A stretch of DNA of 64,000 bases, taken from Bacteroidales bacterium. GTDB taxonomy: Bacteria; Bacteroidota; Bacteroidia; Bacteroidales; UBA7960. The translations under genes and the position numbers were made by a program. The stretch covers positions 1 to 64,000 of the forward strand of contig PUKZ01000185.1 in NCBI GenBank assembly GCA_003550725.1, given 5' to 3'. Below, in pieces: positions 1-11,972 of this stretch. A model generated the notes under the pieces. That model was not told the origin of the DNA. It was given only the letters and a program-made list of their open reading frames with translations, and did not search any database. Position 1 is the stretch's first letter. Each line of letters begins with the position of its first letter.

Positions 1-24
1 CATTTTTATTTTTATCTTTCATCT

Positions 25-94
25 CGGAAGTGAGTTTAAAGTGTTTTGTTTATTGTTTTAACACCTTAAAGATAAGCATTTTAGCTCACTTCCG
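25..94. terminator. Nested hairpin, possible bidirectional terminator
   Basis: A perfect 10-bp inverted repeat (CGGAAGTGAG at 25-34, CTCACTTCCG at 85-94) encloses a second stem (35-45 with 60-70, one mismatch). The 3' side runs into TTATTTTTTATTTT and the 5' side is A-rich when read on the other strand. It probably ends a gene lying left of the window. The large loop and bulge are atypical for an intrinsic terminator, so a structured RNA or protein-binding site remains possible. Confidence 0.4.
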
Positions 95-470
95 TTATTT
101 TTTATTTTAGATTTTTAGGTTTAATATATTTAATAAAAACGGTAACCCGGCATAAAATTATAAAATGTCAGAAGGATAATTTTTTATTTTTTTATGTGTA
201 TGTTGATAACATTTTATTAATAATATTAAACTTTAAAAAACATCAACCCCGGTTAACCCAACAATTATTAACTCTTGTATTGAAGTTTTAAATTATTAAT
301 TGACAGTAGCCTGCAAATTGATTAACTAAATTTTTTATATTAAAACCAAATTAAAATCGCTGATCAGTTTTGAAACAATTTTTTAAGTGATCAAAGTTAT
401 TGGTTAAATTATAAATATATATTCTTTATTTTATTATTTTTGAGAAAATTTCAAGGTATAAATTGTAGAA
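95..470. other. AT-rich intergenic region upstream of the cyclase gene
   Basis: No ORF, RNA gene or repeat was recognised here. A TATTTTTG at 435-442 fits the Bacteroidetes -7 consensus TAnnTTTG and lies 28 bp before the cyclase start, but no TTG is found 19-21 bp further upstream, so the promoter is only half supported. Confidence 0.4.
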
Positions 471-3400
471 ATGCCTATAGCACTTAAACTGGAATTATTA
501 TTCAAAAAATTTACTTTACTGGTAATATTTACATTACCCCTGTTTTATTTGGCTGCATTCAATGAACAAGGATCTCCTTTATTAAATAATTATTCTTCCA
601 CTGACTACAGGGCTAATAATCAAAACTATGCTATTACTGAAGACCACAGAGGCATTTTGTATGCTGCTAATTTTGACGGAGTATTAGAGTTTGATGGGAT
701 ATCCTGGAATTTGATAAGACTTCCCCATAATAAGCCTGCAACTTCAGTTGCCAGTGATAACGAAAACGTAATATTTGTTGGCAGTTACTCTGAATTTGGT
801 TACTTAAAGCCAAACGATAAGGGCAAATTGATTTATGAGAGCTTATTACACCTTTTCCCTGAAAAAGAAAAAAGATTTTCTGATATTTTGAATATACACA
901 CCTCGAAACATGGTGTTTTTTTTAATAGTAAAAACAAGCTTTATCATTTGTCCGACAGCACAATAAGACATTGGAATATTTCTGAATCCGGTAATGTTTT
1001 TGAGGTTGACAATAATATTTTTCTTTTTGACAAAAAGCCCGGAAAAGGATTGATGTATTTTGACGGCAAAGATTTTAAAAAGAATAAAACAGAAAATTCT
1101 TTGTCGGAATATTCTATTTTTACAATGCTTCCTTATTCTGATAAAAAAATTCTTTTTGGCTGCTCTGAAAATGGCTTTTTTCTAATAAGCGACATCTTTG
1201 ATACATCGCAAAAAAAACACCCTGAAATCAAAGCACTTGAAAATCAAGATGTTTTGCATGCTTTAGCTGATGATACAATAAATTCAGGCTTAAAGCTTAA
1301 AAATGGTAATTACGCTTTTGGAACGCTTTCAGATGGCACCTATATAATGAATAAAAAAGGAGAACTGATTAATATTATCAACGAAAATGCCGGCCTGCAA
1401 AACAATACAGTCAATTACATCTATGAAAATAGTGACCAAATATTATGGATGGGACTTAATAATGGCATTAGTTCGGCAAATATTAATTACCCTATCACAT
1501 TTTGGGATAAAACTTCCGGGTTTGATGGACCAATTTCGGATATTATAAGATTCAAAAATGAAATTTATATTTCAACCTGGAAAGGTGTTTATAAATTATC
1601 AAAAGATACAATTAAAGGTAAAATACCAAAACCTAATAAGCAGTTTGAAAAAATTAATAATATTCCGGGAAATGCATGGTCTTTTTTGGTATTAAAAGAT
1701 AATAACCATAATGATGACAAATTACTTGTAGCCACAACTGATGGAATATATAGCATTGACAATAATTATGCACGGAGAATTTTCGAAGACTCTTTTTTTA
1801 CAATGAAAAGGTCGAATTATAATCCTGAAATAATTATTTGCGGCGGTATAAAAGGATTAAAAATTTTGCATTATAATAAAGAAAAGAAACTATTAAAACC
1901 TATCAAATATTTAAATGAGTTGAAGGATTATGAAATATACGAAATATACGAAGGTCATTCTGCAAAATTTTGGTTGGCAAATATAGACGGTGGTATTTTA
2001 TTTTTAAAATTTAACAACCTTGATACTTTCCTAAAAAATGACGAAAATATTTTATATGATTTTTACCATTTTGAACAAAAGCATGGTATACCAAAAAACT
2101 TATCACTTAGGCCGTTGGAAATAAATGGACTTCCTGTTTTCTTATCTCATAACTCAATTTACATATTTAAAAATGATGATTCGGATAATATCAATAATGG
2201 AAAGTTTGTGCCGGTTTCAGATATTTTAAACCGGTATTTAGAAAGAAAGTTTTCCTTTTCGAAGATAAAAATTGATAAGTCTGGCAACTGTTATTTACAA
2301 CTTTTATCAAAAATATATAGAGAAAGAAGGCTCTTTTTTTTAAAAGATTTTAAAAAACTCAATTTAACTGATTTTCGGTTACTGCCTATTTGGCAAACGG
2401 CTATAAATGCTATAATGGTGGAAAACCAAAAAGGTTCTGCCTGGTTCGGAGGCGATGATACTCTTTTCAAGCTTGAATTAAATTCATTAGATTATGAGCA
2501 AGGCAAAACAAACCCATACATCAGAAGCATCAGGGTAAACAACAAGAGAATTTATTATGGAGCAAATAAAAAGAATGATTTTAGCATTTTTCATGCAGAA
2601 AAAATGAATGACAGTATAAATAATATAACACCAAATTTATATAAGTATACAAAAAATTCATTTAATTTTAATTATACATTGCCAAGTTTGTTTAACCCGG
2701 CAGCAAACCTTTATAGTGTTTATCTTAAAAATCATGACAAAGAATGGTCAAAATGGTCGTATGAAACTACTAAAACTTATAACAATTTGTCTCCGGGCGA
2801 TTACAAGTTTTTAATTAAAGGTAAGGATGCTCTTGGCAACGAAAGTTTTATTGCCGGATTTGCTTTTAAAATTTTGAACCCTTGGTATAAAACCCAAACC
2901 GCCTATATTATTTATTTCTTTTTGATTATTATAATAATATATTTGATAATAAGGATCACTAACCGTCAATTGGTAAAAACTAAAGCAAACCTTGAGAATA
3001 TAGTAGAAGAACGCACTTCGGAAATAGCAAATCAGCAAAAAAAGCTTGAAATAGAAAAAGAAAAATCCGACAAATTACTACGCAATATATTGCCATATAA
3101 GATAGCCCAGGAGATTAAAGTTCATGGACATGTTCTGCCCAAATACTATGATTTGGCAACAGTAATGTTTATGGACTTCAAAGATTTTAGTAAAACATCT
3201 CAATTTATAAATCCATTGCATCTAATTAATGAACTCGACAAAAGTTTTGGTTTTTTTGATGAAGTTTGTGCTGATCATAACCTTGAAAAAATAAAGACTA
3301 TGGGCGATGCCTATATGTGTGCAGGGGGAATTCCTGAACCAAATAAAACCAATCCGTTTGATGCCGTTTTGGCTGCACTTGAAATATTGGATTTTATCAG

Positions 3401-3755
3401 GGAAGCAGGAAAAAAACAATGGCTTTGTGACCTGCGTATAGGTATTCACACAGGTGAACTTATTGCGGGTGTGGTTGGGAAAAACAAATTTACCTACGAT
3501 ATTTGGGGAGAAACCGTTAACACAGCAAGTAGGCTTGAAGATAAAGGAGAAGCCAATAAAATCAATATTTCAGGCCAAACATACAATATTATAAAAGATT
3601 ACTTTGTATGCAGCTACAGGGGCAAATTGCCGGCAAAGCATTCTGATGAATATCAAATGTATTTTGTTAACAGGATAAAAAAAGAATATTCGGCCGATAG
3701 TTCAGGGAAAAAACCCAATAAAAAACTTATTGATATTATACTTAACATGAAATAA
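471..3755 (+). CDS. Propeller/triple-tyrosine membrane sensor with class III adenylate cyclase domain
   Basis: This is a predicted inner-membrane receptor that makes cAMP in the cytoplasm in response to an extracytoplasmic signal. A signal-peptide-like segment (about residues 12-30) is followed by about 700 residues of beta-propeller repeats of the two-component-regulator type (DHRGILYAANFDGV), a triple-tyrosine (Y_Y_Y) domain at about 735-800, one membrane helix at about 810-832, a coiled coil, and a class III cyclase domain at about 890-1070. Metal ligands D902 (FMDFKDF) and D946 (KTMGD), the adenine-selecting pair K942/D1010, and N1017 and R1021 are all present, which predicts an active homodimeric adenylate (not guanylate) cyclase. 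Related Bacteroidetes sensors usually end in a histidine kinase. No cAMP-receptor gene is in the window. An HD hydrolase gene follows. The ligand is unknown. Confidence 0.85.
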   Translation: MPIALKLELLFKKFTLLVIFTLPLFYLAAFNEQGSPLLNNYSSTDYRANNQNYAITEDHRGILYAANFDGVLEFDGISWNLIRLPHNKPATSVASDNENVIFVGSYSEFGYLKPNDKGKLIYESLLHLFPEKEKRFSDILNIHTSKHGVFFNSKNKLYHLSDSTIRHWNISESGNVFEVDNNIFLFDKKPGKGLMYFDGKDFKKNKTENSLSEYSIFTMLPYSDKKILFGCSENGFFLISDIFDTSQKKHPEIKALENQDVLHALADDTINSGLKLKNGNYAFGTLSDGTYIMNKKGELINIINENAGLQNNTVNYIYENSDQILWMGLNNGISSANINYPITFWDKTSGFDGPISDIIRFKNEIYISTWKGVYKLSKDTIKGKIPKPNKQFEKINNIPGNAWSFLVLKDNNHNDDKLLVATTDGIYSIDNNYARRIFEDSFFTMKRSNYNPEIIICGGIKGLKILHYNKEKKLLKPIKYLNELKDYEIYEIYEGHSAKFWLANIDGGILFLKFNNLDTFLKNDENILYDFYHFEQKHGIPKNLSLRPLEINGLPVFLSHNSIYIFKNDDSDNINNGKFVPVSDILNRYLERKFSFSKIKIDKSGNCYLQLLSKIYRERRLFFLKDFKKLNLTDFRLLPIWQTAINAIMVENQKGSAWFGGDDTLFKLELNSLDYEQGKTNPYIRSIRVNNKRIYYGANKKNDFSIFHAEKMNDSINNITPNLYKYTKNSFNFNYTLPSLFNPAANLYSVYLKNHDKEWSKWSYETTKTYNNLSPGDYKFLIKGKDALGNESFIAGFAFKILNPWYKTQTAYIIYFFLIIIIIYLIIRITNRQLVKTKANLENIVEERTSEIANQQKKLEIEKEKSDKLLRNILPYKIAQEIKVHGHVLPKYYDLATVMFMDFKDFSKTSQFINPLHLINELDKSFGFFDEVCADHNLEKIKTMGDAYMCAGGIPEPNKTNPFDAVLAALEILDFIREAGKKQWLCDLRIGIHTGELIAGVVGKNKFTYDIWGETVNTASRLEDKGEANKINISGQTYNIIKDYFVCSYRGKLPAKHSDEYQMYFVNRIKKEYSADSSGKKPNKKLIDIILNMK

Positions 3756-3842
3756 CACTTTATCTTAACTAAACAGGGCGTTTTAAAAAAGTAATAATAT
3801 TTTGGTCATTTTATTTGTCAAATTCGCTTATTAAAAATTATC

Positions 3843-4457
3843 ATGAAATATATAGAAGTAAAAGAATTTGTAATTAACAAATTAAAAAAAGAGCTAAAGC
3901 CAAGCTTATATTACCATAACCACAAACATACAATTGACCTTTGTGAATGTGTTGAATATTTGGCAAAAGAAGAAAATGTTAACGGCGAAGATCTTGTGCT
4001 TCTCAAAACTGCTGCAATATTTCATGACACAGGGTTTTTGTGGCAATATGATTACAATGAACCACTGGGTTGTGATTTTGCCAGGGAAGTATTACCAAAA
4101 TATGACTATACCAACAAACAAATTGAACGAATTTGTGATATGATAATGGCAACTAAAATGCCTCAAAACCCCAATGATAAACTTGATGAAATTATTTGTG
4201 ATGCCGACCTCTTTTATCTTGGCAGAGATGATTTTTTTATTACCGCATTAAAATTACATCGCGAATGGAGAGAAAACAGTCAAAAAAAAATAACTTTTAG
4301 AGATTGGTATTTGAACCAAAAAGATTTTGTATTATCTCATAAGTTTTTTACAAAATCTGCAAGAAGACTTCTAAACGACAAGAAACAACAGAACCTGTCA
4401 AAAATTAATGAACTTTTGGCTCTTTTAGAAGCAACTTTTGGTGAAAAAACAACCTAA
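3843..4457 (+). CDS. HD-domain phosphohydrolase family protein
   Basis: This is a predicted cytoplasmic metal-dependent hydrolase of the HD superfamily, whose members cleave phosphoesters such as nucleotides or cyclic nucleotides. The HD ligand set is visible: H25/H29 in HNHKH, the H61-D62 pair in FHDTGF, and D120 in CDADL. At 204 residues it is a stand-alone HD domain with no regulatory part. The gene lies 87 bp after the adenylate cyclase gene on the same strand, so a role in nucleotide signalling is tempting, but the sequence does not show the substrate. No membrane segment or signal peptide is seen. Confidence 0.75.
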   Translation: MKYIEVKEFVINKLKKELKPSLYYHNHKHTIDLCECVEYLAKEENVNGEDLVLLKTAAIFHDTGFLWQYDYNEPLGCDFAREVLPKYDYTNKQIERICDMIMATKMPQNPNDKLDEIICDADLFYLGRDDFFITALKLHREWRENSQKKITFRDWYLNQKDFVLSHKFFTKSARRLLNDKKQQNLSKINELLALLEATFGEKTT

Positions 4458-4584
4458 TTTTTAATTATTTTAATCATATTTATAGTATAATTTTATTTAA
4501 TAATCAACAAACATAAATTTTTTTTATACGTATAAATTAAAAAAATCATATCCAAATTGTAAAAACCAATAAATCACCACAATC

Positions 4585-5436
4585 ATGCAAAACGACAAAA
4601 GTAACACAATTCTAGTTCCTTCAGATTTTACTAAAATTGGTGATCATGCTATTGATAATGCTATAAAAATAGCAAAAGATTTAAATTTTAGCATTTGTGT
4701 TTTACACGTTATTAATAAAAAAACAAAAAAAAATCTTCAAAAAGAGAACAAACCAATTGAACATGTCAATGAAAAATTGACTGTAATAACCGATAGTATT
4801 AAGCAAAAACACAATATTGAAGCAACTTATATTGCAAGGGAGGGAAGCATTTTTTCGGTTATTGGCCAAGTGGCCGAAGAAATTAATGCCAACTATATCA
4901 TTATTGGGACACACGGAAAGAAAGGCATTCAGTTTCTACTTGGAAGTTTTGCTTTAAAAGTTGTTAAAAGTTCACCTGTGCCTATTTTTATAATTCAAAA
5001 ACCACCCGGGCAAGAGAATGTCAACAATATAATTTTTCCATTAGACCTTGAAGAAGGGTCGAAACAAAAAGTAAAATGGGCAGTTACTTTACACAAACAA
5101 TTTAATGCTAAATTTCATATTTTTTTAGATAATCAAAGCGATGAATTTAGTCAAAACCGGATCAAAGGTGACCTACACCAGGTAAAGAAAATTTTTGATA
5201 AACACGGTGTCCACTATACTGAAACTTTTAGTACAAAAGGAAAATCTTATTATAAAGAATTAATAAATTATAGTAAAAAAATAAACAGCAGCTTTATAAT
5301 GCTTTCTACTGATCCTGATAAGTCAACTATTCATCCCTTTGGATCAACACATGAGCAAATTATATATAACCAGGAAAAAATCTCTGTAATGTGTATTAAC
5401 TTACATGAATTGAGAATACTTGTCGGTGGATTATAG
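4585..5436 (+). CDS. Tandem universal stress protein (UspA family)
   Basis: This is a cytoplasmic protein with two Usp folds in tandem (about residues 1-143 and 144-283), the usual layout for Bacteroidetes Usp proteins of this length. The first half keeps the ATP-binding motif G-x2-G-x9-G-S (GTHGKKGIQFLLGS), preceded by a typical IIIGTHG strand. The second half has only a degenerate version (STDPDKSTIHPFGST), so only one half probably binds nucleotide. Usp proteins help cells survive starvation and other stress; their molecular role varies. The gene stands alone, 127 bp from the HD gene and 258 bp before ligA. Confidence 0.85.
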   Translation: MQNDKSNTILVPSDFTKIGDHAIDNAIKIAKDLNFSICVLHVINKKTKKNLQKENKPIEHVNEKLTVITDSIKQKHNIEATYIAREGSIFSVIGQVAEEINANYIIIGTHGKKGIQFLLGSFALKVVKSSPVPIFIIQKPPGQENVNNIIFPLDLEEGSKQKVKWAVTLHKQFNAKFHIFLDNQSDEFSQNRIKGDLHQVKKIFDKHGVHYTETFSTKGKSYYKELINYSKKINSSFIMLSTDPDKSTIHPFGSTHEQIIYNQEKISVMCINLHELRILVGGL

Positions 5437-5549
5437 TCTTATATTAATAAGTCTCGGTTTTTCATGATATAATAAATTTATCCGGCATACAAAGCTTTTA
5501 TTATATTGAATTTTATCTAACTAAATTGCTGCCTTTCCCCAGCAAATAA

Positions 5550-5592
5550 GCAAAATATTTTTTAACTTGCTTCGAGATACAAGTTATTTTGC
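5550..5592. other. Bulged hairpin between the Usp gene and ligA
   Basis: GCAAAAT (5550-5556) and AACTTG (5564-5569) pair with CAAGTT (5580-5585) and ATTTTGC (5586-5592), leaving a one-sided 7-nt bulge. A T-rich run starts about 8 nt downstream. It may serve as a weak terminator for the Usp gene. Confidence 0.3.
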
Positions 5593-5694
5593 AAAAACAA
5601 CCTTTTTTTTAATTTTTCCAATTTCATTTCATTGAAAAATGTAATTTAGTAATCATTATAAACAAACAATATTGTAGTTTTAAAAGCAAAATAA

Positions 5695-7746
<2,052 letters not shown>

Positions 7747-7754
7747 ACATCAAG

Positions 7755-7791
7755 TTACACTATTTTACTATATATCCATCGTGTAGTGTAA
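7755..7791. terminator. Possible terminator between ligA and the lolD-like gene
   Basis: TTACACTA (7755-7762) and TAGTGTAA (7784-7791) form a perfect 8-bp stem with a 21-nt loop, followed by TTTT on the plus strand. It overlaps the last codons of the convergent gene and would serve ligA. The large loop lowers confidence. Confidence 0.35.
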
Positions 7792-8425
7792 TTTTACGAT
7801 CAGCCATTTTTGCAAGTTCTTTGTTATGTGTAACGATAACAAATGTTTGATTTAATTCTTTGCGCAGAGAAAAAAATAATTTATGCAATTCTTCTGAATT
7901 TTCAGAATCGAGGTTTCCGCTGGGCTCATCAGCAAGCACAACTTCCGGTTTGTTTATTAATGCCCTTGCAACAGCCACTCGTTGTTGCTCACCCCCCGAT
8001 AATTCGCCGGGCTTATGTTCTTCTCTCTCTAATAGACCCATTAAACCCAATAATTCCCTGGCTTCTTTTTCTGCCTGTTTTTTAGATTTGCGAGCTATAA
8101 ATGCAGGAATACAAACATTTTCCAAAGCAGTGAATTCAGGCAGCAGATGATGGAATTGAAATACAAAGCCTATCGATTTATTACGGAAATCAGATAACCT
8201 TTTGTCATTATACTTAAATACATTAACACCGCCTATCTCAACAACACCACTATCGCACCTGTCAAGTGTACCTATAATATGTAGTAAAGTCGTTTTACCG
8301 GCACCGGAAGCACCGGCAATACTAACAACCTCACCTTTGTTAACCTGCAAGTCCACGCCCTTAAGAACTTCTAAAGTACCGTATGACTTATGTATACCCG
8401 ACGCGTTAATAATTATTTCTTTCAC
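7760..8425 (-). CDS. lolD: LolD/MacB-type ABC transporter ATP-binding protein
   Basis: This is an ATPase subunit of the type VII (MacB/LolD) ABC family, which drives lipoprotein release or other extrusion from the inner membrane. The 221 residues hold Walker A (GASGAGKTT, residues 38-46), the Q-loop ([12 protein letters not shown], close to the LolD signature), the ABC signature [15 protein letters not shown], Walker B ([12 protein letters not shown]) and the H-loop (VTHN). No permease gene is adjacent, as is common for Bacteroidetes lolD where the permease genes lie elsewhere. The LolD name is inferred from similarity, since related exporters share these motifs. Confidence 0.8.
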   Translation of the reverse strand: MKEIIINASGIHKSYGTLEVLKGVDLQVNKGEVVSIAGASGAGKTTLLHIIGTLDRCDSGVVEIGGVNVFKYNDKRLSDFRNKSIGFVFQFHHLLPEFTALENVCIPAFIARKSKKQAEKEARELLGLMGLLEREEHKPGELSGGEQQRVAVARALINKPEVVLADEPSGNLDSENSEELHKLFFSLRKELNQTFVIVTHNKELAKMADRKITLHDGYIVK

Positions 8426-8920
8426 AAATAAGCATTTTTTATAGTTTTAAAAATCAGTATAATATAAAAACCATAATTTGAATTTTTATCCGGCAAATCG
8501 TTGTATCAATCAGCGAAGATATTAAAAAATATAAAAATTAATGAGAACATAACAGAGGATTATTTTTGACCGAAAATAAAATTAATCATTTTAATAATAT
8601 TTTATGCAAAATAAAACTACAATACAAAAACTCCTATTAAAGTGTTTTTAGGTAATTTAAAAAAAATGTTGCACTTGCCACTTAAACATAAGGTGGATTA
8701 AATTATTATTATTTTCACAATTACTGTTTGCTTTATAAATTATCTTTGATAATAAATTATCACAATTTAAAACCATGAAAATTTTAATAAATTAAAAGCT
8801 AAAAATTACTGAATAACTGAGTATACACAATTGTATTTATAAAAACATTCAAAACAACATTATTTATCAAAAAATCGTTTTAAAATAAAATTTTTTAAGT
8901 TTTCAATCTTATAATATAAA
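8426..8920. other. Intergenic region, no gene recognised
   Basis: This is 495 bp of AT-rich sequence between the lolD-like start and the next plus-strand gene. TATCTTTG at 8741-8748 matches the -7 box TAnnTTTG, but no correctly spaced TTG was found. No RNA gene or coding remnant was seen. Confidence 0.4.
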
Positions 8921-9376
8921 ATGGACGAACAAAAACAATTTCACCCAAATAAAATAGTTCATTTTACTGTTGATTCTTCTGCAGGAAAAGGTGGTAATTA
9001 CAGGGCAACCGTTTTGGGTCAGCTTATGTTTGGGTTTCTTTACTCTTTCGGTTACTTTGATTTAAAAATTGTTGGATTAATTATCGGCTATATTCTTCCG
9101 CTTATTTGGGTTATTAGTTCATACAGGCTTTTGAAATTCAGAGCTATAAAAACAGAAAAACTACCATTTCCCGGCTTCATAAAAAAAGACCCCGGCAATT
9201 TGTTTGTTATAATAGCAGATATTGTTTTCCTTTCACTGATTTGGTCAATGATTCTTTCGGGATTATATGATGCCACATGGTTGCGTTTTATCTTTACCAT
9301 AATTTTTCCGGTACTGACATTGTCAATGATGAGATCTCTTGTTATTATACCTGAAAATAATGATACTAATGCCTGA
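8921..9376 (+). CDS. Unknown small membrane protein
   Basis: I do not recognise this family. The 151 residues begin with a polar stretch of about 30 residues and then contain about four hydrophobic segments (around 35-53, 55-73, 95-113 and 118-138), so it is probably an inner-membrane protein with both ends in the cytoplasm. A basic loop (FRAIKTEKLPFPGFIKKD) separates the second and third helices. There is no signal peptide, lipobox or catalytic motif. It stands alone between the lolD-like gene and the TonB receptor gene. Coding is supported by an uninterrupted frame and ordinary codon use. Confidence 0.65.
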   Translation: MDEQKQFHPNKIVHFTVDSSAGKGGNYRATVLGQLMFGFLYSFGYFDLKIVGLIIGYILPLIWVISSYRLLKFRAIKTEKLPFPGFIKKDPGNLFVIIADIVFLSLIWSMILSGLYDATWLRFIFTIIFPVLTLSMMRSLVIIPENNDTNA

Positions 9377-9498
9377 ATAGCTCTGCTAAATAAAGTTTTG
9401 ATTATAGCTTTTTCTTTTAACAACTTCCTTAAACCGCCAAATAAATATTATTACAAGATTATTAATAAAATTTTAACTTTAATATAAACAAAATGACA

Positions 9499-9506
9499 TA
9501 TTTTTG
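9499..9506 (+). promoter_or_regulatory. Possible -7 promoter box for the TonB receptor gene
   Basis: TATTTTTG matches the Bacteroidetes primary-sigma -7 consensus TAnnTTTG and lies 47 bp before the start codon. The region about 20 bp upstream has TTT rather than TTG, so the -33 element is weak. Confidence 0.35.
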
Positions 9507-9552
9507 TGTTTCAGGTGTATTATAATTTCATCATTTAACAAAAAATAATGAC

Positions 9553-11961
9553 ATGTCAAAAGTTTATCTTTCAGGCAGATTTTTTATACTTTCTGTTTTA
9601 CTAATAGTTTTAACCTCTTCTCTCTATTCGCAAAGTGCTGCTATACGCGGTAATATATACAACAAAGCTAACGATGAGCCTATCCCTTTTACTAATCTTA
9701 TTATTTCGGGCACTAATATTGGGAGTACTTCTGATTTTGATGGTAATTTTATATTTAAGGGACTGGAGCCGGGTTCTGTCCGCTTGGAAGTTTCTTCTGT
9801 AGGTTTTGAAAGGAAAATTACCGAAGAGTATAAGCTAGTTAATGATAGTACGGTATACATAGATATAGGCATGGAAAAAAAAGACTTTGAGCTTGATGAG
9901 GTTGTAATTACAGCCTCCCCGTTTCAGAGTATTGATGAAAGCCCTGTTTCTTTGCGCCGTATGGATATATCAGAAATAGAAAGTAATCCCGGCAGCAACC
10001 GCGACATATCCAAGGTAGTTCAGTCTTTACCCGGGGCTGCATTTACACCGGCTTTCAGAAATGATGTTATAATTCGCGGGGGCGGGCCAAATGAAAACAC
10101 TTTTTATCTTGATGGGATAGAGATTCCAAATTTAAATCATTTTTCCACACAAGGTGCCGGGGGCGGGCCGGTAGGAATAATAAATGTGGATTTTATTCGT
10201 GAAATTGAAATGTATTCATCAGCTTTCCCTGCCAACAGAGGCAATTCATTAAGTTCGGTATTCGAGTTTCGACAGGTTCGGGGCAACTCTGAACGTATGA
10301 ACTACAAGGGAACCATTGGAGCTAGCGACTTAGCATTAACCTTAGATGGGCCGGTTGGCGAAAATACTACTTTTATATTTTCAGCAAGACGTTCTTATTT
10401 ACAGTTCATTTTTTCTGTATTAGAGCTGCCTTTTCTGCCCACTTACAATGCTTTTCAATTTAAAACCGACACTGAACTGACTGATAATTCTGATTTATCA
10501 TTTATAGGCATTGGAGCAATTGATCAATTCAGCCTTAACCTTGATGCTAACGATACCGAAGAACAAAGATTTATACTGGATTACCTGCCAGTTAATGAAC
10601 AATGGAACTATACTATAGGAGCACTTTACAGAAGATACAGGGATAATGGTATTGACCGGCTGGTTGTCAGTCGTAATATGCTCAGGAATTTCTCATACAA
10701 GTATCCTGATAATAATGAAGATCAACCACGCACATTCGATTACGAATCTGATGAAATAGAAAACAAAATTCGCTATGAGAGAAACCGCGAATTGGGATCC
10801 TACAATATATTAATCGGAGCCGGTGGGGGTTACGCAAGATATCTCAATGATACCTACCAGGAAATATTTATAAATAACCAACCAGATACTATTGATTATA
10901 ACTCCCTGCTTGAAATATATAAATGGAATTTGTTCTCACAACTGACAAGAAAATTCAGGTATGATAGGCTAACTATTTCATTTGGTTTGAGAGCAGATGG
11001 GAATAATTACTCCTCACTCATGGCAAACCCATTTAATCAATTGAGCCCGCGCATATCATCATCATACCAATTAAGAGATAACTTCTCGCTCAATGCCAGT
11101 ACAGGAAGATACTTTCAGTTACCATCATATACCACACTTGGTTACAGGGATAATGAGGGGGGTTTGAAAAACAAAAAAAATGACCTTAGTTACATCAGTG
11201 CAGACCACTATGTTGCAGGATTTGAGTATAATCCGACTAGCCAGACCATAATCACGATCGAAGGTTTTTATAAAGATTATAATAATTATCCTTTTTCTTT
11301 AAATGATAGCGTACCTTTGGGAACTAAATCAGTAGATTTTGGTATATATGGCGATGAAGAGGTTACATCATCCAGCGAAGGAAGAGCTTATGGCGGAGAA
11401 CTGCTTTATCGTGAACAAAGGTTTGAAGGGTTGAATATTATACTTTCATATACCTTCGTTAGGAGTGAGTTTAAAGATATACGAAGCAAAGATTTTATCC
11501 CTTCATCATGGGATAACAGACATATAATTAACCTTACCGCAACTCAAAAGCTGCCAAATAACTGGCAAGTGGGTGGAAAATGGAGGTTTTCGGGGGGCGG
11601 GCCTTATACACCTTTCGATATTGGCCTTTCAGAACAAACAGATGCATGGGATGCTCAAAGACAAGGCTATCTGGATTTTAGCGCTTTTAACTCCAGAAGA
11701 CTCCCTAATTATCACCAACTTGATTTAAGGGTCGACAAAAAATACTTTTTTGATAATTTTTCCCTTATGCTTTACCTGGATATTCAAAATATTTATAATT
11801 TTAAATCTGAACTTCCCCCTAATTTGCTCAGAGAAACTGATGAGAATGGTAACCCCTTACCTCCTGTAATAGAAAACGGGGATAAGCGATATGAGTTAAA
11901 AGAAATACGCAATAAAACGGGAACTATTTTACCTAGTATAGGAATAATGTTTGAATTTTAA
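9553..11961 (+). CDS. TonB-dependent outer-membrane receptor with carboxypeptidase-D-like N-terminal domain
   Basis: This outer-membrane beta-barrel takes up a ligand using energy from TonB. A signal peptide (to about residue 27, ending SLYSQ) is followed by a carboxypeptidase-regulatory-like beta-sandwich at about 30-113 (GNIYNKANDEPIPFTNLII), a plug domain at about 118-225 (FRNDVIIRGGGPNENTFYLDG), and a 22-strand-type barrel ending in a terminal phenylalanine (GIMFEF). At 802 residues it is a compact receptor rather than a SusC type, and no SusD gene is next to it. A DUF2271-like secreted protein follows 11 bp downstream, presumably in the same transcript. The ligand is not evident; a metal or cofactor is more plausible than a glycan given the neighbours, but that is inference. 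Confidence 0.9.
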   Translation: MSKVYLSGRFFILSVLLIVLTSSLYSQSAAIRGNIYNKANDEPIPFTNLIISGTNIGSTSDFDGNFIFKGLEPGSVRLEVSSVGFERKITEEYKLVNDSTVYIDIGMEKKDFELDEVVITASPFQSIDESPVSLRRMDISEIESNPGSNRDISKVVQSLPGAAFTPAFRNDVIIRGGGPNENTFYLDGIEIPNLNHFSTQGAGGGPVGIINVDFIREIEMYSSAFPANRGNSLSSVFEFRQVRGNSERMNYKGTIGASDLALTLDGPVGENTTFIFSARRSYLQFIFSVLELPFLPTYNAFQFKTDTELTDNSDLSFIGIGAIDQFSLNLDANDTEEQRFILDYLPVNEQWNYTIGALYRRYRDNGIDRLVVSRNMLRNFSYKYPDNNEDQPRTFDYESDEIENKIRYERNRELGSYNILIGAGGGYARYLNDTYQEIFINNQPDTIDYNSLLEIYKWNLFSQLTRKFRYDRLTISFGLRADGNNYSSLMANPFNQLSPRISSSYQLRDNFSLNASTGRYFQLPSYTTLGYRDNEGGLKNKKNDLSYISADHYVAGFEYNPTSQTIITIEGFYKDYNNYPFSLNDSVPLGTKSVDFGIYGDEEVTSSSEGRAYGGELLYREQRFEGLNIILSYTFVRSEFKDIRSKDFIPSSWDNRHIINLTATQKLPNNWQVGGKWRFSGGGPYTPFDIGLSEQTDAWDAQRQGYLDFSAFNSRRLPNYHQLDLRVDKKYFFDNFSLMLYLDIQNIYNFKSELPPNLLRETDENGNPLPPVIENGDKRYELKEIRNKTGTILPSIGIMFEF

Positions 11962-11972
11962 ATTTTGCAGTT

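Noticed and set aside
1920-1950. Short tandem repeat GAAATATAC inside the cyclase gene
   Set aside because: Only two units occur and they encode YEIYEIYEG in frame; this is ordinary coding variation.
9377-9552. Cobalamin riboswitch before the TonB receptor
   Set aside because: No B12-box-like sequence was found; only a possible promoter box is present.
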